14,109 nucleotides of DNA from Deltaproteobacteria bacterium. GTDB taxonomy: Bacteria; Desulfobacterota; DSM-4660; Desulfatiglandales; B25-G16. A program made the position numbers and the translations under genes. Position 1 is the first letter of the stretch. Every line of letters begins with the position of its first letter. The notes beneath the pieces are model-generated. The model searched no databases and was not told where the DNA came from. It saw only the letters and a program-made list of their open reading frames with translations. Of this stretch, positions 6,715-13,617 are shown one piece after another. The stretch is taken from positions 1-14,109 of the forward strand of contig QMLT01000018.1 in assembly GCA_003646875.1 (NCBI GenBank). Reading direction: 5' to 3'.

Positions 6715-9393
6715 TTAATGCGCCTCTTCCCAGTTCTTTCCCCAGTTTATATCTACTCGAAGGGGAATTTTCAAGGGATAAACACCCTCCATTTCATCTT
6801 TTACCAAATTAGTTGCAATATCAAGCTCTTTTTGAGGAACCTCAAAAACCAACTCATCATGGACCTGCAGGAGCATCTTTGTCTTCAGGTGTTCTTTGTG
6901 TAATCTTTCGGAAATTTTTATCATAGCCATCTTGATAAGGTCGGCAGCGGTCCCCTGAATTGGTGTATTAATTGCTGCTCTTTCTGCCTCACTTTTGAGG
7001 TGTCCATTATCACTGTTTATATGAGGCAGGTATCGTCTTCTTTTGAAAAGAGTGCTAACGTACTGGTTTACCCGTGCCTGCAATAGTATCTTTTCTTTAA
7101 AATTTTTCACCCCTTTATACCGCTCGTAATAATTAGCGAGATAGGCCTGCGCCACCTTCTTGCTTATCCCGAGTTCCCTGGCTAATTTAATAGGACCCAT
7201 ACCATAAATGATTCCAAAATTAATGGTTTTTGCCATTCGGCGCATGTCTTCTGTGATCAGTCTTGGGTCCAGACCAAATACATCCGCCGCTGTCCTGGAA
7301 TGTATGTCTTCTCCCTTCTCAAAGGCTTTAAGAAGAACCGGGTCATCGGAATAATGGGCAAATACCCGTAACTCAATCTGTGAGTAATCAGCAGATAGCA
7401 GAAGATGATTATCCTCTGCTATAAATCCCTTTCTTATCTGTCTTCCTTCTTCAGTTCTGATGGGTATGTTTTGAAGATTTGGATTGCTGCTGCTTAACCT
7501 TCCTGTTGCAGTAACTGTCTGGTTGTAGGAGGTGTGCACCCTTTTTGTGCTGGGATTTACCAGGCTCACCAGGGCATCCAGATAGGTAGATTTGAGCTTG
7601 CTGATGGTCCGAAAACGCAAAAGAAGAGAAGGTATTTCATGTTGGCGTGCGAGCTCTGTAAGAACCTCAACATCTGTAGAATACCCGGTCTTTTTCTTTG
7701 TCTTCTTTTTGCCTGGCAGGTTCAACTTTTCAAAGAGAATGTAGCCTATCTGTTGAGGTGAGTTGATATTGAACTCTTCCCCGGTGAGACTAAAGATCCT
7801 CTGTTCAATGGATGCAAGCTCATCTGCAAATCTTTCTGACATTTCTGTAAAAAAAGGCACATCTATCTTTATTCCAGCCCTTTCCATATCTATTAATACA
7901 GGCACCAGATTCATCTCGAGGTCTTGAAAAAGTGTATAGTTATCATCAGATTTAAGTCTTTCTTCCAAAATGGATTTTAATCGCACAGTGATCTCCGCAT
8001 CCTCACAGGAATACTCCTTGGCCTTCATAATATCCACGGAGGCAAAACTCTTGTGCTTATCATGGCCGGTTACCTCATCGTAGCTCACCATTTTGTAGCT
8101 CAAATAGTGTTGAGCAAGATAGTCCAGATTATGCTGACGTAGTGTTGGGTCAATAACATATGAGGCTATCATGGTATCAAAAAATAATCCCCTCACAGTG
8201 ACATTGTATCTAGCCAGGACCTCAGCGTCATATTTTATATTCTGTCCTATCTTTTTTATTTGCTCATCGCAGAAGGTGTCTTTTAGGAGATCGAGGGCCT
8301 CGTTTAGGCTTATCTGTGGACCAATACCTATATAGGAATGGCCTAAAGGTAAATAGTGGGCAATTCCTGGTTCAATACAGAACGATATGCCTATCAGTTC
8401 TGCCTCAAGATGGTTTGTGCTGGTAGTCTCTGTATCAAAGCAGAACATTCCTTTCTTTCTTATATTTTCAATGAGAGATACCAGTTCTTCTTTGGTGAGG
8501 ATAAGTCTATAATCCTTTTTACTGAGTTCTGCATGCTCGGAGAATTTATTTATAAGTGATTTAAATTCCAGTTCCCGGAATATTTCTAAAAGCTTCTCTT
8601 TTTTAGGCCTGCCGAGCCTGAGATCATCAAGGGTTACGTCAACGGGCACAGAATTTGTAATGGTGACCAGTTTTTTGCTTAAGAAGGCTTGCTCCTTGAA
8701 TTCCTCAAGCTTTTTCTTAAGCGATGCGTTAGTGATTTTATCGGTATTTTGAAAAAGGTTTTCTATTGAATGAAATTGTTGGATAAGGCTGAGGCCGGTT
8801 TTTTCACCAACACCGGGAATGCCTGGGATATTATCTGCTGAATCTCCTGACAGGGCCATTACTTCAATTATCTGTTCAGGTTCAATCCCATAATCCCGCT
8901 TTATCGCAGCGTAATCTGTCAGTTTTTCACTCATTGAGTCCCACATAACTGTATTCCCTGACACAGTTTGCCTGAAATCCTTATCGCCGCTCACAATGAC
9001 AACATTGAACCCATCATTGCTGGCTAGTAAGGCAACGGTTCCAATGATGTCATCTGCCTCGTATCCTTCCTTTTCCAAGATTTTAACACTGAGGCAAGCG
9101 ACCACCTCTTTAATGTATGGGATCTGTACAGCCAGGTCTTCTGGCATAGGTGGTCTGTTAGCCTTATAATCTTGAAATATTTTATGCCTGAAGGTTGGCC
9201 CTTTCACATCAAATGCGACGGCAACATAATCAGGCGATTTATCATCAAGCAGTTTCATAAGCATCTTTGTAAAGCCTAATATGGCGTTGGTGGGCAGACC
9301 TTTAGAATTAGAGAGGTGTCTAATTGCATGATAGGCTCTATGGATATATGAACTTCCATCTACAATGTAGAGTGTTTTATTAGGGCTTTTCAT
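6715..9393 (-). CDS. polA: DNA polymerase I
   Basis: Full-length family A polymerase (892 residues) for Okazaki fragment maturation and gap repair, with all three activities apparently intact. The 5'-3' flap nuclease domain is about residues 6-285, with the metal-site stretches FDVKGPTFRHKIF, YEADDIIGT (111-119), VSGDKDF (134-140) and LSGDSADNIPG (181-191), followed by the GVGEKTG helix-hairpin-helix. The DEDDy proofreading exonuclease spans about 300-480 with D320/E322 (FDTET), D389 (NIKYDAE) and Y461...D465 (YSCED). The polymerase domain has motif A D669 (SADYSQIELR), motif B R718...K722...Y730-G731 and motif C H845-D846-E847. F726 occupies the O-helix position that governs dideoxynucleotide discrimination. 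The ATG at 9391-9393 has no strong Shine-Dalgarno, but the protein begins right at the conserved LYIVDGSSYIHRAYHAI. It is first in the minus-strand series; a candidate promoter lies about 55 bp upstream. Confidence 0.97.
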   Translation of the reverse strand: MKSPNKTLYIVDGSSYIHRAYHAIRHLSNSKGLPTNAILGFTKMLMKLLDDKSPDYVAVAFDVKGPTFRHKIFQDYKANRPPMPEDLAVQIPYIKEVVACLSVKILEKEGYEADDIIGTVALLASNDGFNVVIVSGDKDFRQTVSGNTVMWDSMSEKLTDYAAIKRDYGIEPEQIIEVMALSGDSADNIPGIPGVGEKTGLSLIQQFHSIENLFQNTDKITNASLKKKLEEFKEQAFLSKKLVTITNSVPVDVTLDDLRLGRPKKEKLLEIFRELEFKSLINKFSEHAELSKKDYRLILTKEELVSLIENIRKKGMFCFDTETTSTNHLEAELIGISFCIEPGIAHYLPLGHSYIGIGPQISLNEALDLLKDTFCDEQIKKIGQNIKYDAEVLARYNVTVRGLFFDTMIASYVIDPTLRQHNLDYLAQHYLSYKMVSYDEVTGHDKHKSFASVDIMKAKEYSCEDAEITVRLKSILEERLKSDDNYTLFQDLEMNLVPVLIDMERAGIKIDVPFFTEMSERFADELASIEQRIFSLTGEEFNINSPQQIGYILFEKLNLPGKKKTKKKTGYSTDVEVLTELARQHEIPSLLLRFRTISKLKSTYLDALVSLVNPSTKRVHTSYNQTVTATGRLSSSNPNLQNIPIRTEEGRQIRKGFIAEDNHLLLSADYSQIELRVFAHYSDDPVLLKAFEKGEDIHSRTAADVFGLDPRLITEDMRRMAKTINFGIIYGMGPIKLARELGISKKVAQAYLANYYERYKGVKNFKEKILLQARVNQYVSTLFKRRRYLPHINSDNGHLKSEAERAAINTPIQGTAADLIKMAMIKISERLHKEHLKTKMLLQVHDELVFEVPQKELDIATNLVKDEMEGVYPLKIPLRVDINWGKNWEEAH

Positions 9394-9447
9394 ATTTGGA
9401 TTTTAGAGAAAGAGCATAATTGCTCAGAATGCAAAACATAACTGGTT

Positions 9448-9477
9448 AATATAAAGCAAGCGGTATCACAAAATCAA
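9448..9477 (-). promoter_or_regulatory. Candidate sigma-70-type promoter for polA
   Basis: On the minus strand TTGATT (9472-9477) is followed after 18 nt by TATATT (9448-9453), 4/6 and 5/6 matches to the consensus. It would start transcription near 9441 and give a leader of about 48 nt. Within that leader, GAGCA/TGCTC (9412-9425) forms a perfect 5-bp inverted repeat with a 4-nt loop, 19 bp before the polA ATG. Confidence 0.35.
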
Positions 9478-9528
9478 CATGTATTTGATTATTTCCTTAA
9501 GCTTTCCCTGATTCACATAAAACAAGTC

Positions 9529-9556
9529 TCGCCTCTTGGGCGATATATTTTTCTTT
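9529..9556 (+). terminator. Orphan intrinsic-terminator-like hairpin
   Basis: TCGCC (9529-9533) pairs perfectly with GGCGA (9539-9543) around a 5-nt loop and is followed by TATATTTTTC and more T-rich sequence. This is the shape of a short Rho-independent terminator on the plus strand, but no plus-strand gene lies upstream of it in the window. It may end a small RNA or attenuate a transcript entering the 9683 gene. The stem is short, so confidence is limited. Confidence 0.35.
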
Positions 9557-9584
9557 ACTTTCATCTTGATAGAGATAATATAAT
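9554..9584 (+). promoter_or_regulatory. Candidate promoter for the radical SAM/thiolase unit
   Basis: A perfect TATAAT lies at 9579-9584, with a weak -35 candidate TTTACT at 9554-9559 and a long 19-nt spacer. It would leave a leader of about 90 nt. A second TATAAT at 9623-9628 has no usable -35 element. The leader also contains a small hairpin, TGCG/CGCA, around 9633-9645. I recognise no riboswitch class. Confidence 0.28.
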
Positions 9585-9682
9585 CTACAAATTTTCAGAT
9601 GCATCTTATTTATGGGGATTAGTATAATTCAATGCGGGTGACGCAGCCTTGAGCATAAACTCACTATGAAAGGAGGAAAATC

Positions 9683-10753
9683 GTGTTACAAACTACTTAC
9701 TATAAGGCTCTAAATGGGGTCAAGGCAACAAGGAGGTGGGTAGTCCCTTACCTTAATTCACGTATTCATCCAAATCAGTTCAGGCCAGTGTTATGTTATC
9801 TTTTTACCGAGTGGCGATGTAATATAGATTGCCACTATTGCTTCCAGTATAACAATGACCTGCCAGGGATGGACATTGAAACTGCAAAGAGTTCAATAGA
9901 CTGGCTTAAGTCTATCGGTTGCAGGGTTATTCCAATAATGGGCGGAGAGCCACTAATGAGAAAAGACTTTATCTTAGAGGTTATTAGATATGGGGCAGAA
10001 AATGGCTTCTTTATGTATCTACCTACAAATGGCTATCTTATGGATAAGGCATTTATAGATGAGGTTGGCAGGGCAGGGGTAGCGGCAATAAACCTGGCTG
10101 TGGACTGTGTAGCCCCCCGTAAAGGGCTGCCCAAGGCTCTGCTTAATATAGAACCACAATTCAGATATCTTGTTGAACGGCAGAAAAAGTGGGGCTATCT
10201 TCCTTTTTTTAACATAAATATCTGCAGAAATAATATCAAAGATGTTAAGCTTCTCACTGAGATTGCGCATCAAAACAAGATAGGCTCTGATTATCACCTA
10301 AATGAACCACCCCAGAGCTTTGTAGATATAAACCACTATAAACATCATGATGATATGCTTACCATAACACCTGATCAACATGATGAAGTTAGCGAACTAT
10401 TAGACTGGCTTATTGATAAACACCGCCGTGGCTGGCCAATGGTCAACTCGATAGAGCATCTACAGGTATTTAAAGAAAGGATGAAGGGCGAAATGAGGCC
10501 ATGGGATTGCAGGGCAGGCCATAATGGCGCCCTTATAAGGCCTGATGGAAGCCTTTCACCGTGTTTTGATCTGATCAGCTATGATCATGATTGGGGCAGG
10601 ATCTGGGCGCCCAAATTTGATGAAGGTGAACTCCAGGCTGTTAAGAAGAGGTGTATACCATTTTGCTCCTCTACTTGTTTCTATACCATGGCCTATTATT
10701 ATAAACTTCGATCTGTCCCTCAGTGGGTCAGAAAACACATCAGGGTAGGTTGA
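9683..10753 (+). CDS. Radical SAM protein with SPASM-like C-terminal cysteines
   Basis: A 356-residue enzyme that should cleave S-adenosylmethionine reductively at a [4Fe-4S] cluster; its substrate is unknown. The radical SAM signature is C46-x3-C50-x2-C53 in WRCNIDCHYCFQ, followed by the SAM-binding GGEPL (87-91) and the LPTNG strand (113-117). The C-terminal region has C276, C294 (GSLSPCFD), C324, C328 and C332 (CIPFCSSTC), a pattern like SPASM or twitch domains that hold auxiliary [4Fe-4S] clusters. PDGSLSPCFD is typical of such tails. The GTG start is fixed by AGGAGG at 9671-9676, 6 nt upstream. No short precursor peptide gene with a ribosome binding site lies beside it, so a peptide-modifying role is not supported. 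The gap to the thiolase gene is 52 bp, consistent with one operon. The assignment as radical SAM is firm; the subfamily is not recognised. Confidence 0.85.
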   Translation: MLQTTYYKALNGVKATRRWVVPYLNSRIHPNQFRPVLCYLFTEWRCNIDCHYCFQYNNDLPGMDIETAKSSIDWLKSIGCRVIPIMGGEPLMRKDFILEVIRYGAENGFFMYLPTNGYLMDKAFIDEVGRAGVAAINLAVDCVAPRKGLPKALLNIEPQFRYLVERQKKWGYLPFFNINICRNNIKDVKLLTEIAHQNKIGSDYHLNEPPQSFVDINHYKHHDDMLTITPDQHDEVSELLDWLIDKHRRGWPMVNSIEHLQVFKERMKGEMRPWDCRAGHNGALIRPDGSLSPCFDLISYDHDWGRIWAPKFDEGELQAVKKRCIPFCSSTCFYTMAYYYKLRSVPQWVRKHIRVG

Positions 10754-10805
10754 ATTTTGTGAGCAATTGCTAAATAACCGCTAATTTATTTTTGGAGGAA
10801 GAATA

Positions 10806-12080
10806 ATGACTCAAAGAAAAAGGAAACTTGGAAGAGGTGTCGCTATGGTTGGCGCTGGGATGTCCGCCTTTGGTATCCGGCCCGATGTGACGAACCGCGA
10901 ATTATTTGCAGAGGCCTTCCTTGACATGGTGAGCTCTGTGGATAGAGGTTTTGATCCTCAGGATATCGAGGCCTTATATGTTGGAAATTGTGGAGCTGAG
11001 ATGTGGGAGTCACAATCAGTGATGGGGGCCTTGTGTGCTGATGTAACTGGTCTGACCCCTCGCCCGGCGCTCAAGGTTGAGGATGCATGTGCAAGCAGTT
11101 CGGTTGCAGTAAGAGAGGGGATTATGGGGATAGCGTCAGGCATGTATGACATGGTTTTGGTTGGCGGCACAGAAAAGATGAGCATCTTGCCAACCAATTG
11201 GACTACCATGGCCCTTGCCTGTGGTTCGGATACAACCTACGAAAGCGCAGCCGGATTTACCTTCCCCGGCCTTTATGCCTCTATGGCAACCGCGCATATG
11301 GAAAGATATGGAACCACCCATGACGACTTATTGCGGGTAGCGATAAAGAATCATAACAATGGGGCGCTGAATCCAAAGGCACATTTTCCCAAGACTATTA
11401 AAGATGTTATGGATATGCGTAAGGCTCAAGCTAAAGAAAAGGGGAAACCCATTCCAAACTGGGCTGATGAAATGGAATTTCTTCATGATCCACGATATAA
11501 TCCAGTCATTGCATGGCCTAATACATTGTTTGATTGTTGCCCGGTTACAGATGGAGCGGCCTGTATCCTTTTGGTGGCCGATGAGATAGCGAAAAACTTT
11601 ACGGACAAACCTCTTTATATCATCGGCTCAGGTCAGGCCAGCGGACATAATCTACATGACAGGGAAACCCTTACCTCTATACCGGCGGCAAAGCTCGCAG
11701 CACAGCAGGCTTATGAAATGGCTGGTGTTCGCCCTCAGGATATAAACATAGCTGAGGTTCACGATTGCTTTACTATTGCCGAAATAATGGCGATTGCTGA
11801 CCTTGGTTTTTTCAAGGAAGGCAAAGAGGCAGCGACCGCAGCAGGGGAGGGTAAGACTGCCAGAGATGGCATAAAACCCGTTAATGTTTCCGGTGGACTA
11901 AAGTGCAAGGGACATCCTGTGGGCGCTACCGGCGCTGCACAGGTGGTAGAGATATTTCAGCAGATGAGAGGCGAAGCAGGCGCTCGACAGGTCACAAATA
12001 TGGATATTAATCTCGCTCTGAATCATAATATTGGGGCCCACGGAACTACCGCAGTTGTCCAAATCTATGAAAGGAGATAG
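10806..12080 (+). CDS. SCP-x-type thiolase (acetyl-CoA acyltransferase family), partner of a DUF35 protein
   Basis: A 424-residue thiolase catalysing reversible thiolytic cleavage or Claisen condensation of acyl-CoAs in the cytoplasm. The nucleophile is predicted to be C95 in VEDACASSS. Other active-site motifs are H319-D320-C321 (EVHDCFTIAE), GHPVGATG with H370, and NHNIGAHG (406-413). The CxGGG cysteine loop of classical thiolases is replaced by NIGAHG, as in the SCP-x/archaeal thiolase branch. GGAGGA at 10794-10799 precedes the ATG by 6 nt. The DUF35 gene follows after 5 nt, and its Shine-Dalgarno is embedded in the thiolase's last codons. Known pairs of this kind are the archaeal acetoacetyl-CoA thiolase-DUF35-HMG-CoA synthase complex and BbsB-BbsA, the benzoylsuccinyl-CoA thiolase of anaerobic toluene degradation. 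No HMG-CoA synthase gene is present here, so the pathway and substrate are left open. Confidence 0.88.
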   Translation: MTQRKRKLGRGVAMVGAGMSAFGIRPDVTNRELFAEAFLDMVSSVDRGFDPQDIEALYVGNCGAEMWESQSVMGALCADVTGLTPRPALKVEDACASSSVAVREGIMGIASGMYDMVLVGGTEKMSILPTNWTTMALACGSDTTYESAAGFTFPGLYASMATAHMERYGTTHDDLLRVAIKNHNNGALNPKAHFPKTIKDVMDMRKAQAKEKGKPIPNWADEMEFLHDPRYNPVIAWPNTLFDCCPVTDGAACILLVADEIAKNFTDKPLYIIGSGQASGHNLHDRETLTSIPAAKLAAQQAYEMAGVRPQDINIAEVHDCFTIAEIMAIADLGFFKEGKEAATAAGEGKTARDGIKPVNVSGGLKCKGHPVGATGAAQVVEIFQQMRGEAGARQVTNMDINLALNHNIGAHGTTAVVQIYERR

Positions 12081-12085
12081 CACAG

Positions 12086-12520
12086 ATGAAACAGATACCA
12101 TTTACCATTGCCTCATATGACAAATTTATTGAAGACAAGAAACTGATGGCATCCAAATGTGTGAAGTGCAGGGCAATATGGTTGCCTCCCCGACCGATAT
12201 GCCTTACATGCAAAAGTGATGCATTAGAATGGGTAGAGCTTAATGGAAAAGGGAAACTTGTTGCATTCACGGTTATCGGTGTGGGACCTATGCCAATGAT
12301 AAACGCAGGGTATAACAGAGATAAACCTTATTGCTCCGGTATTGTTGAGCTGGACGAAGGGCCAAGAATTAGCGCTCAGATCCTTGGTGTTGATGTTGCC
12401 CATCCGGAAAATATTAAAATCGGGATTCCTCTCACAGCAACATTTGTAGAAAGGGGAAGCTGGCATTTTGTGGAAGAGCTGGCCAGGGTGAAAAAGACAT
12501 ATCTCGCGTTTCAGGCCTAA
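12086..12520 (+). CDS. DUF35 zinc-ribbon/OB-fold protein, thiolase partner subunit
   Basis: A 144-residue DUF35 protein. The N-terminal rubredoxin-like zinc ribbon has four cysteines, C25-x2-C28 (SKCVKC) and C39-x2-C42 (ICLTC), separated by the PPRPIC loop typical of the family. The rest (about 50-135) is the OB-fold ACP domain, seen as GKLVAFTVIGVGP, PYCSGIVELDEGPRISAQILG and the late strand GIPLTATFVERG. Proteins of this type bind thiolases and help form the CoA-binding site; BbsA and the archaeal DUF35 bridging subunit are the characterised examples. AAGGAG at 12071-12076 lies inside the thiolase's end, 9 nt before the ATG, giving coupled translation and probably balanced amounts. No clear terminator follows; see the 12521-12835 entry. 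Confidence 0.88.
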   Translation: MKQIPFTIASYDKFIEDKKLMASKCVKCRAIWLPPRPICLTCKSDALEWVELNGKGKLVAFTVIGVGPMPMINAGYNRDKPYCSGIVELDEGPRISAQILGVDVAHPENIKIGIPLTATFVERGSWHFVEELARVKKTYLAFQA

Positions 12521-12835
12521 AAATCGGAATGACGAGCTCCTTCTGCTTACATCTCATCATGATTTGATCGTGAAAGTTGAAAGCTTTTTTTGATGCGTGT
12601 CCTGGTTAAAGGCGTACCGTATTATACCTTATGACATAATGAACAAAACGCCTTATTTATTGAAGCACAATACTTTATATCAAGCTTCTAACTATTTCAT
12701 TTTCTTATTGATTATGAGAATATTGGATTGCAGAGTCGAAAAATAATACGACTTTTAGAACTTATAATACCTATGTTTGCCTTAAAACATCAAATGATGT
12801 CTTGACATCATTTCAAAAGATGTTAGGGTGGCAAT
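12521..12835. other. AT-rich intergenic region between DUF35 gene and vapBC
   Basis: I find no credible gene in these 315 bp. The left part has a weak stem, CATGAT (12558-12563) with ATCGTG (12567-12572), and a T7 run at 12585-12591; together they could be a poor terminator for the thiolase unit. A 7-bp inverted repeat, AAGGCGT (12609-12615) and ACGCCTT (12648-12654), encloses a smaller TTATG/CATAA dyad. The middle is very AT-rich (line 12661-12720 is 15/60 G+C). A TATAAT at 12763-12768 has no clear -35 element. The right end holds the vapBC operator candidate. Confidence 0.6.
12786..12824 (+). promoter_or_regulatory. Candidate VapBC autoregulatory operator
   Basis: AAATGATGTC (12792-12801) and GACATCATTT (12804-12813) are perfect 10-bp inverted arms with a 2-nt centre. 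A second, looser pair, AACATC (12786-12791) and GATGTT (12819-12824), surrounds them. The right arm overlaps TTGACA (12802-12807), a consensus -35 hexamer, although no good -10 follows at 16-18 nt. The site ends 11 bp before the antitoxin ATG. Ribbon-helix-helix antitoxins bind such palindromes and repress their own operon; that this one does so is inferred from position and symmetry. Confidence 0.6.
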
Positions 12836-13081
12836 ATGAGAACGACACTATCAATAGATGATGATGTGATGGACCGGGCACGGGCCCTTGCGGCCAAATT
12901 GAGCACACCATTTAAGACGATTGTCAACGAAGCTCTTCGTGCCGGTCTGGACCAGGTGGAACAACCAGCGAAGCAGCGTCCCTACAAAACGAAACCTCAC
13001 AAAATGGGCCTCCGACACGGCCGCAATCTAGATAATATCCAGGGACTGCTCGCCCAGATTGAAGGCGAGGATTCCCGTTGA
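12836..13081 (+). CDS. vapB: VapB-type ribbon-helix-helix antitoxin
   Basis: An 81-residue antitoxin expected to neutralise the adjacent PIN-domain RNase and to repress the operon as a DNA-bound dimer. The N-terminus MRTTLSIDDDVMDRARALAA fits a ribbon-helix-helix: a strand at about 2-7, helix A at about 8-21 and helix B at about 25-38 (FKTIVNEALRAGLDQ). The basic, probably unstructured tail (40-81, KQRPYKTKPHKMGLRHG) would wrap into the toxin. The ATG has a modest Shine-Dalgarno, AGGGTG at 12825-12830, 5 nt away. The stop TGA overlaps the toxin's TTG start in TTGA. The gene is richer in G+C than its left neighbours (line 12901-12960: 32/60), suggesting transfer. Confidence 0.85.
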   Translation: MRTTLSIDDDVMDRARALAAKLSTPFKTIVNEALRAGLDQVEQPAKQRPYKTKPHKMGLRHGRNLDNIQGLLAQIEGEDSR

Positions 13082-13506
13082 TTCTCGTCGATGCCAATAT
13101 TCTATTGTACGCAGAAGACTCTCTTCAGTTCCATCATCAGCAAGCGCGTGCATGGTGGGATGGCCAGCTATCCGGAAGCGGAGTTGTCTGTCTGTGCTGG
13201 ACGGTTCTGTCCGCATTTATTCGTATAGGGACTAATCCGAGGGTCTTTGAGCGCCCACTCTCTCTTGAACAAGCGCTTACTCGCGTACAGAGTTGGTTGG
13301 ATCAGCCCTGTACGAGAGTCGTTCGGCCGACCGAGCGACACTGGACTGTTTTCAAGCAGGTGCTCACTGGTGGTCAGGCTGTCGCCAATCTGGTGACAGA
13401 CGCACATTTGGCAGCTCTTGCTATTGAACATGGCTGCGAGTTGGCATCTACCGATTCTGATTTCGCTCGTTTCCCCAAACTGAAATGGAGGAACCCCCTC
13501 GCCTGA
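13078..13506 (+). CDS. vapC: VapC-type PIN-domain toxin ribonuclease
   Basis: A 142-residue PIN-domain protein, the predicted toxin endoribonuclease of the pair. Visible acidic metal-site residues are D5 (ILVDANILLYA), D108 (NLVTDAHLAALA) and D126/D128 (ASTDSDFARF). In the second motif, where many PIN domains have glutamate (NExLR), this one reads WTVLSAFIRIGTNPRVF; a GFLR/AFLR form is common in one VapC branch with the same TNPRVF continuation, so it need not mean inactivity. Translation starts at TTG 13078, overlapping the antitoxin stop by 4 nt, with GAGG at 13067-13070, 7 nt upstream. No later start would keep the VDAN motif. Composition is high in G+C (37/60 in line 13141-13200), like vapB and unlike the rest of the window. 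Confidence 0.88.
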   Translation: MILVDANILLYAEDSLQFHHQQARAWWDGQLSGSGVVCLCWTVLSAFIRIGTNPRVFERPLSLEQALTRVQSWLDQPCTRVVRPTERHWTVFKQVLTGGQAVANLVTDAHLAALAIEHGCELASTDSDFARFPKLKWRNPLA

Positions 13507-13538
13507 CCCATCGAAGCAAACAGGCAGATTGCGTGCGA

Positions 13539-13563
13539 CCAGTAATCCCAATGGGCTTACTGG
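13539..13563. repeat. Hairpin/inverted repeat downstream of vapC
   Basis: CCAGTAA (13539-13545) pairs with TTACTGG (13557-13563). Inside, after one mismatch, CCC (13547-13549) pairs with GGG (13553-13555) around a 3-nt loop. It begins 33 nt past the vapC stop. No T run follows, so it is not a standard intrinsic terminator; it could stabilise the mRNA end or mark a module boundary. Confidence 0.45.
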
Positions 13564-13617
13564 AGGCTCATGCTTACCCTTTAGCTGAAATAATATTTTG
13601 AACCAAGAAATTCAAAA

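Noticed and set aside
9585..9670. GGTGACGCAGCC in the radical SAM leader, reminiscent of part of a cyclic-di-GMP riboswitch
   Set aside because: The required upstream half of the aptamer (GCACAGGGCAAACC-like) is absent and pairing is minimal.
9394..9682. Search for a RiPP precursor peptide beside the radical SAM gene
   Set aside because: All ATG-initiated frames there are about 10 codons or fewer and lack ribosome binding sites; 10754-10805 holds none either.
12558..12591. Terminator for the thiolase-DUF35 unit
   Set aside because: The 6-bp stem includes a wobble pair and is separated from the T7 run by 12 nt; too weak to list as a terminator.
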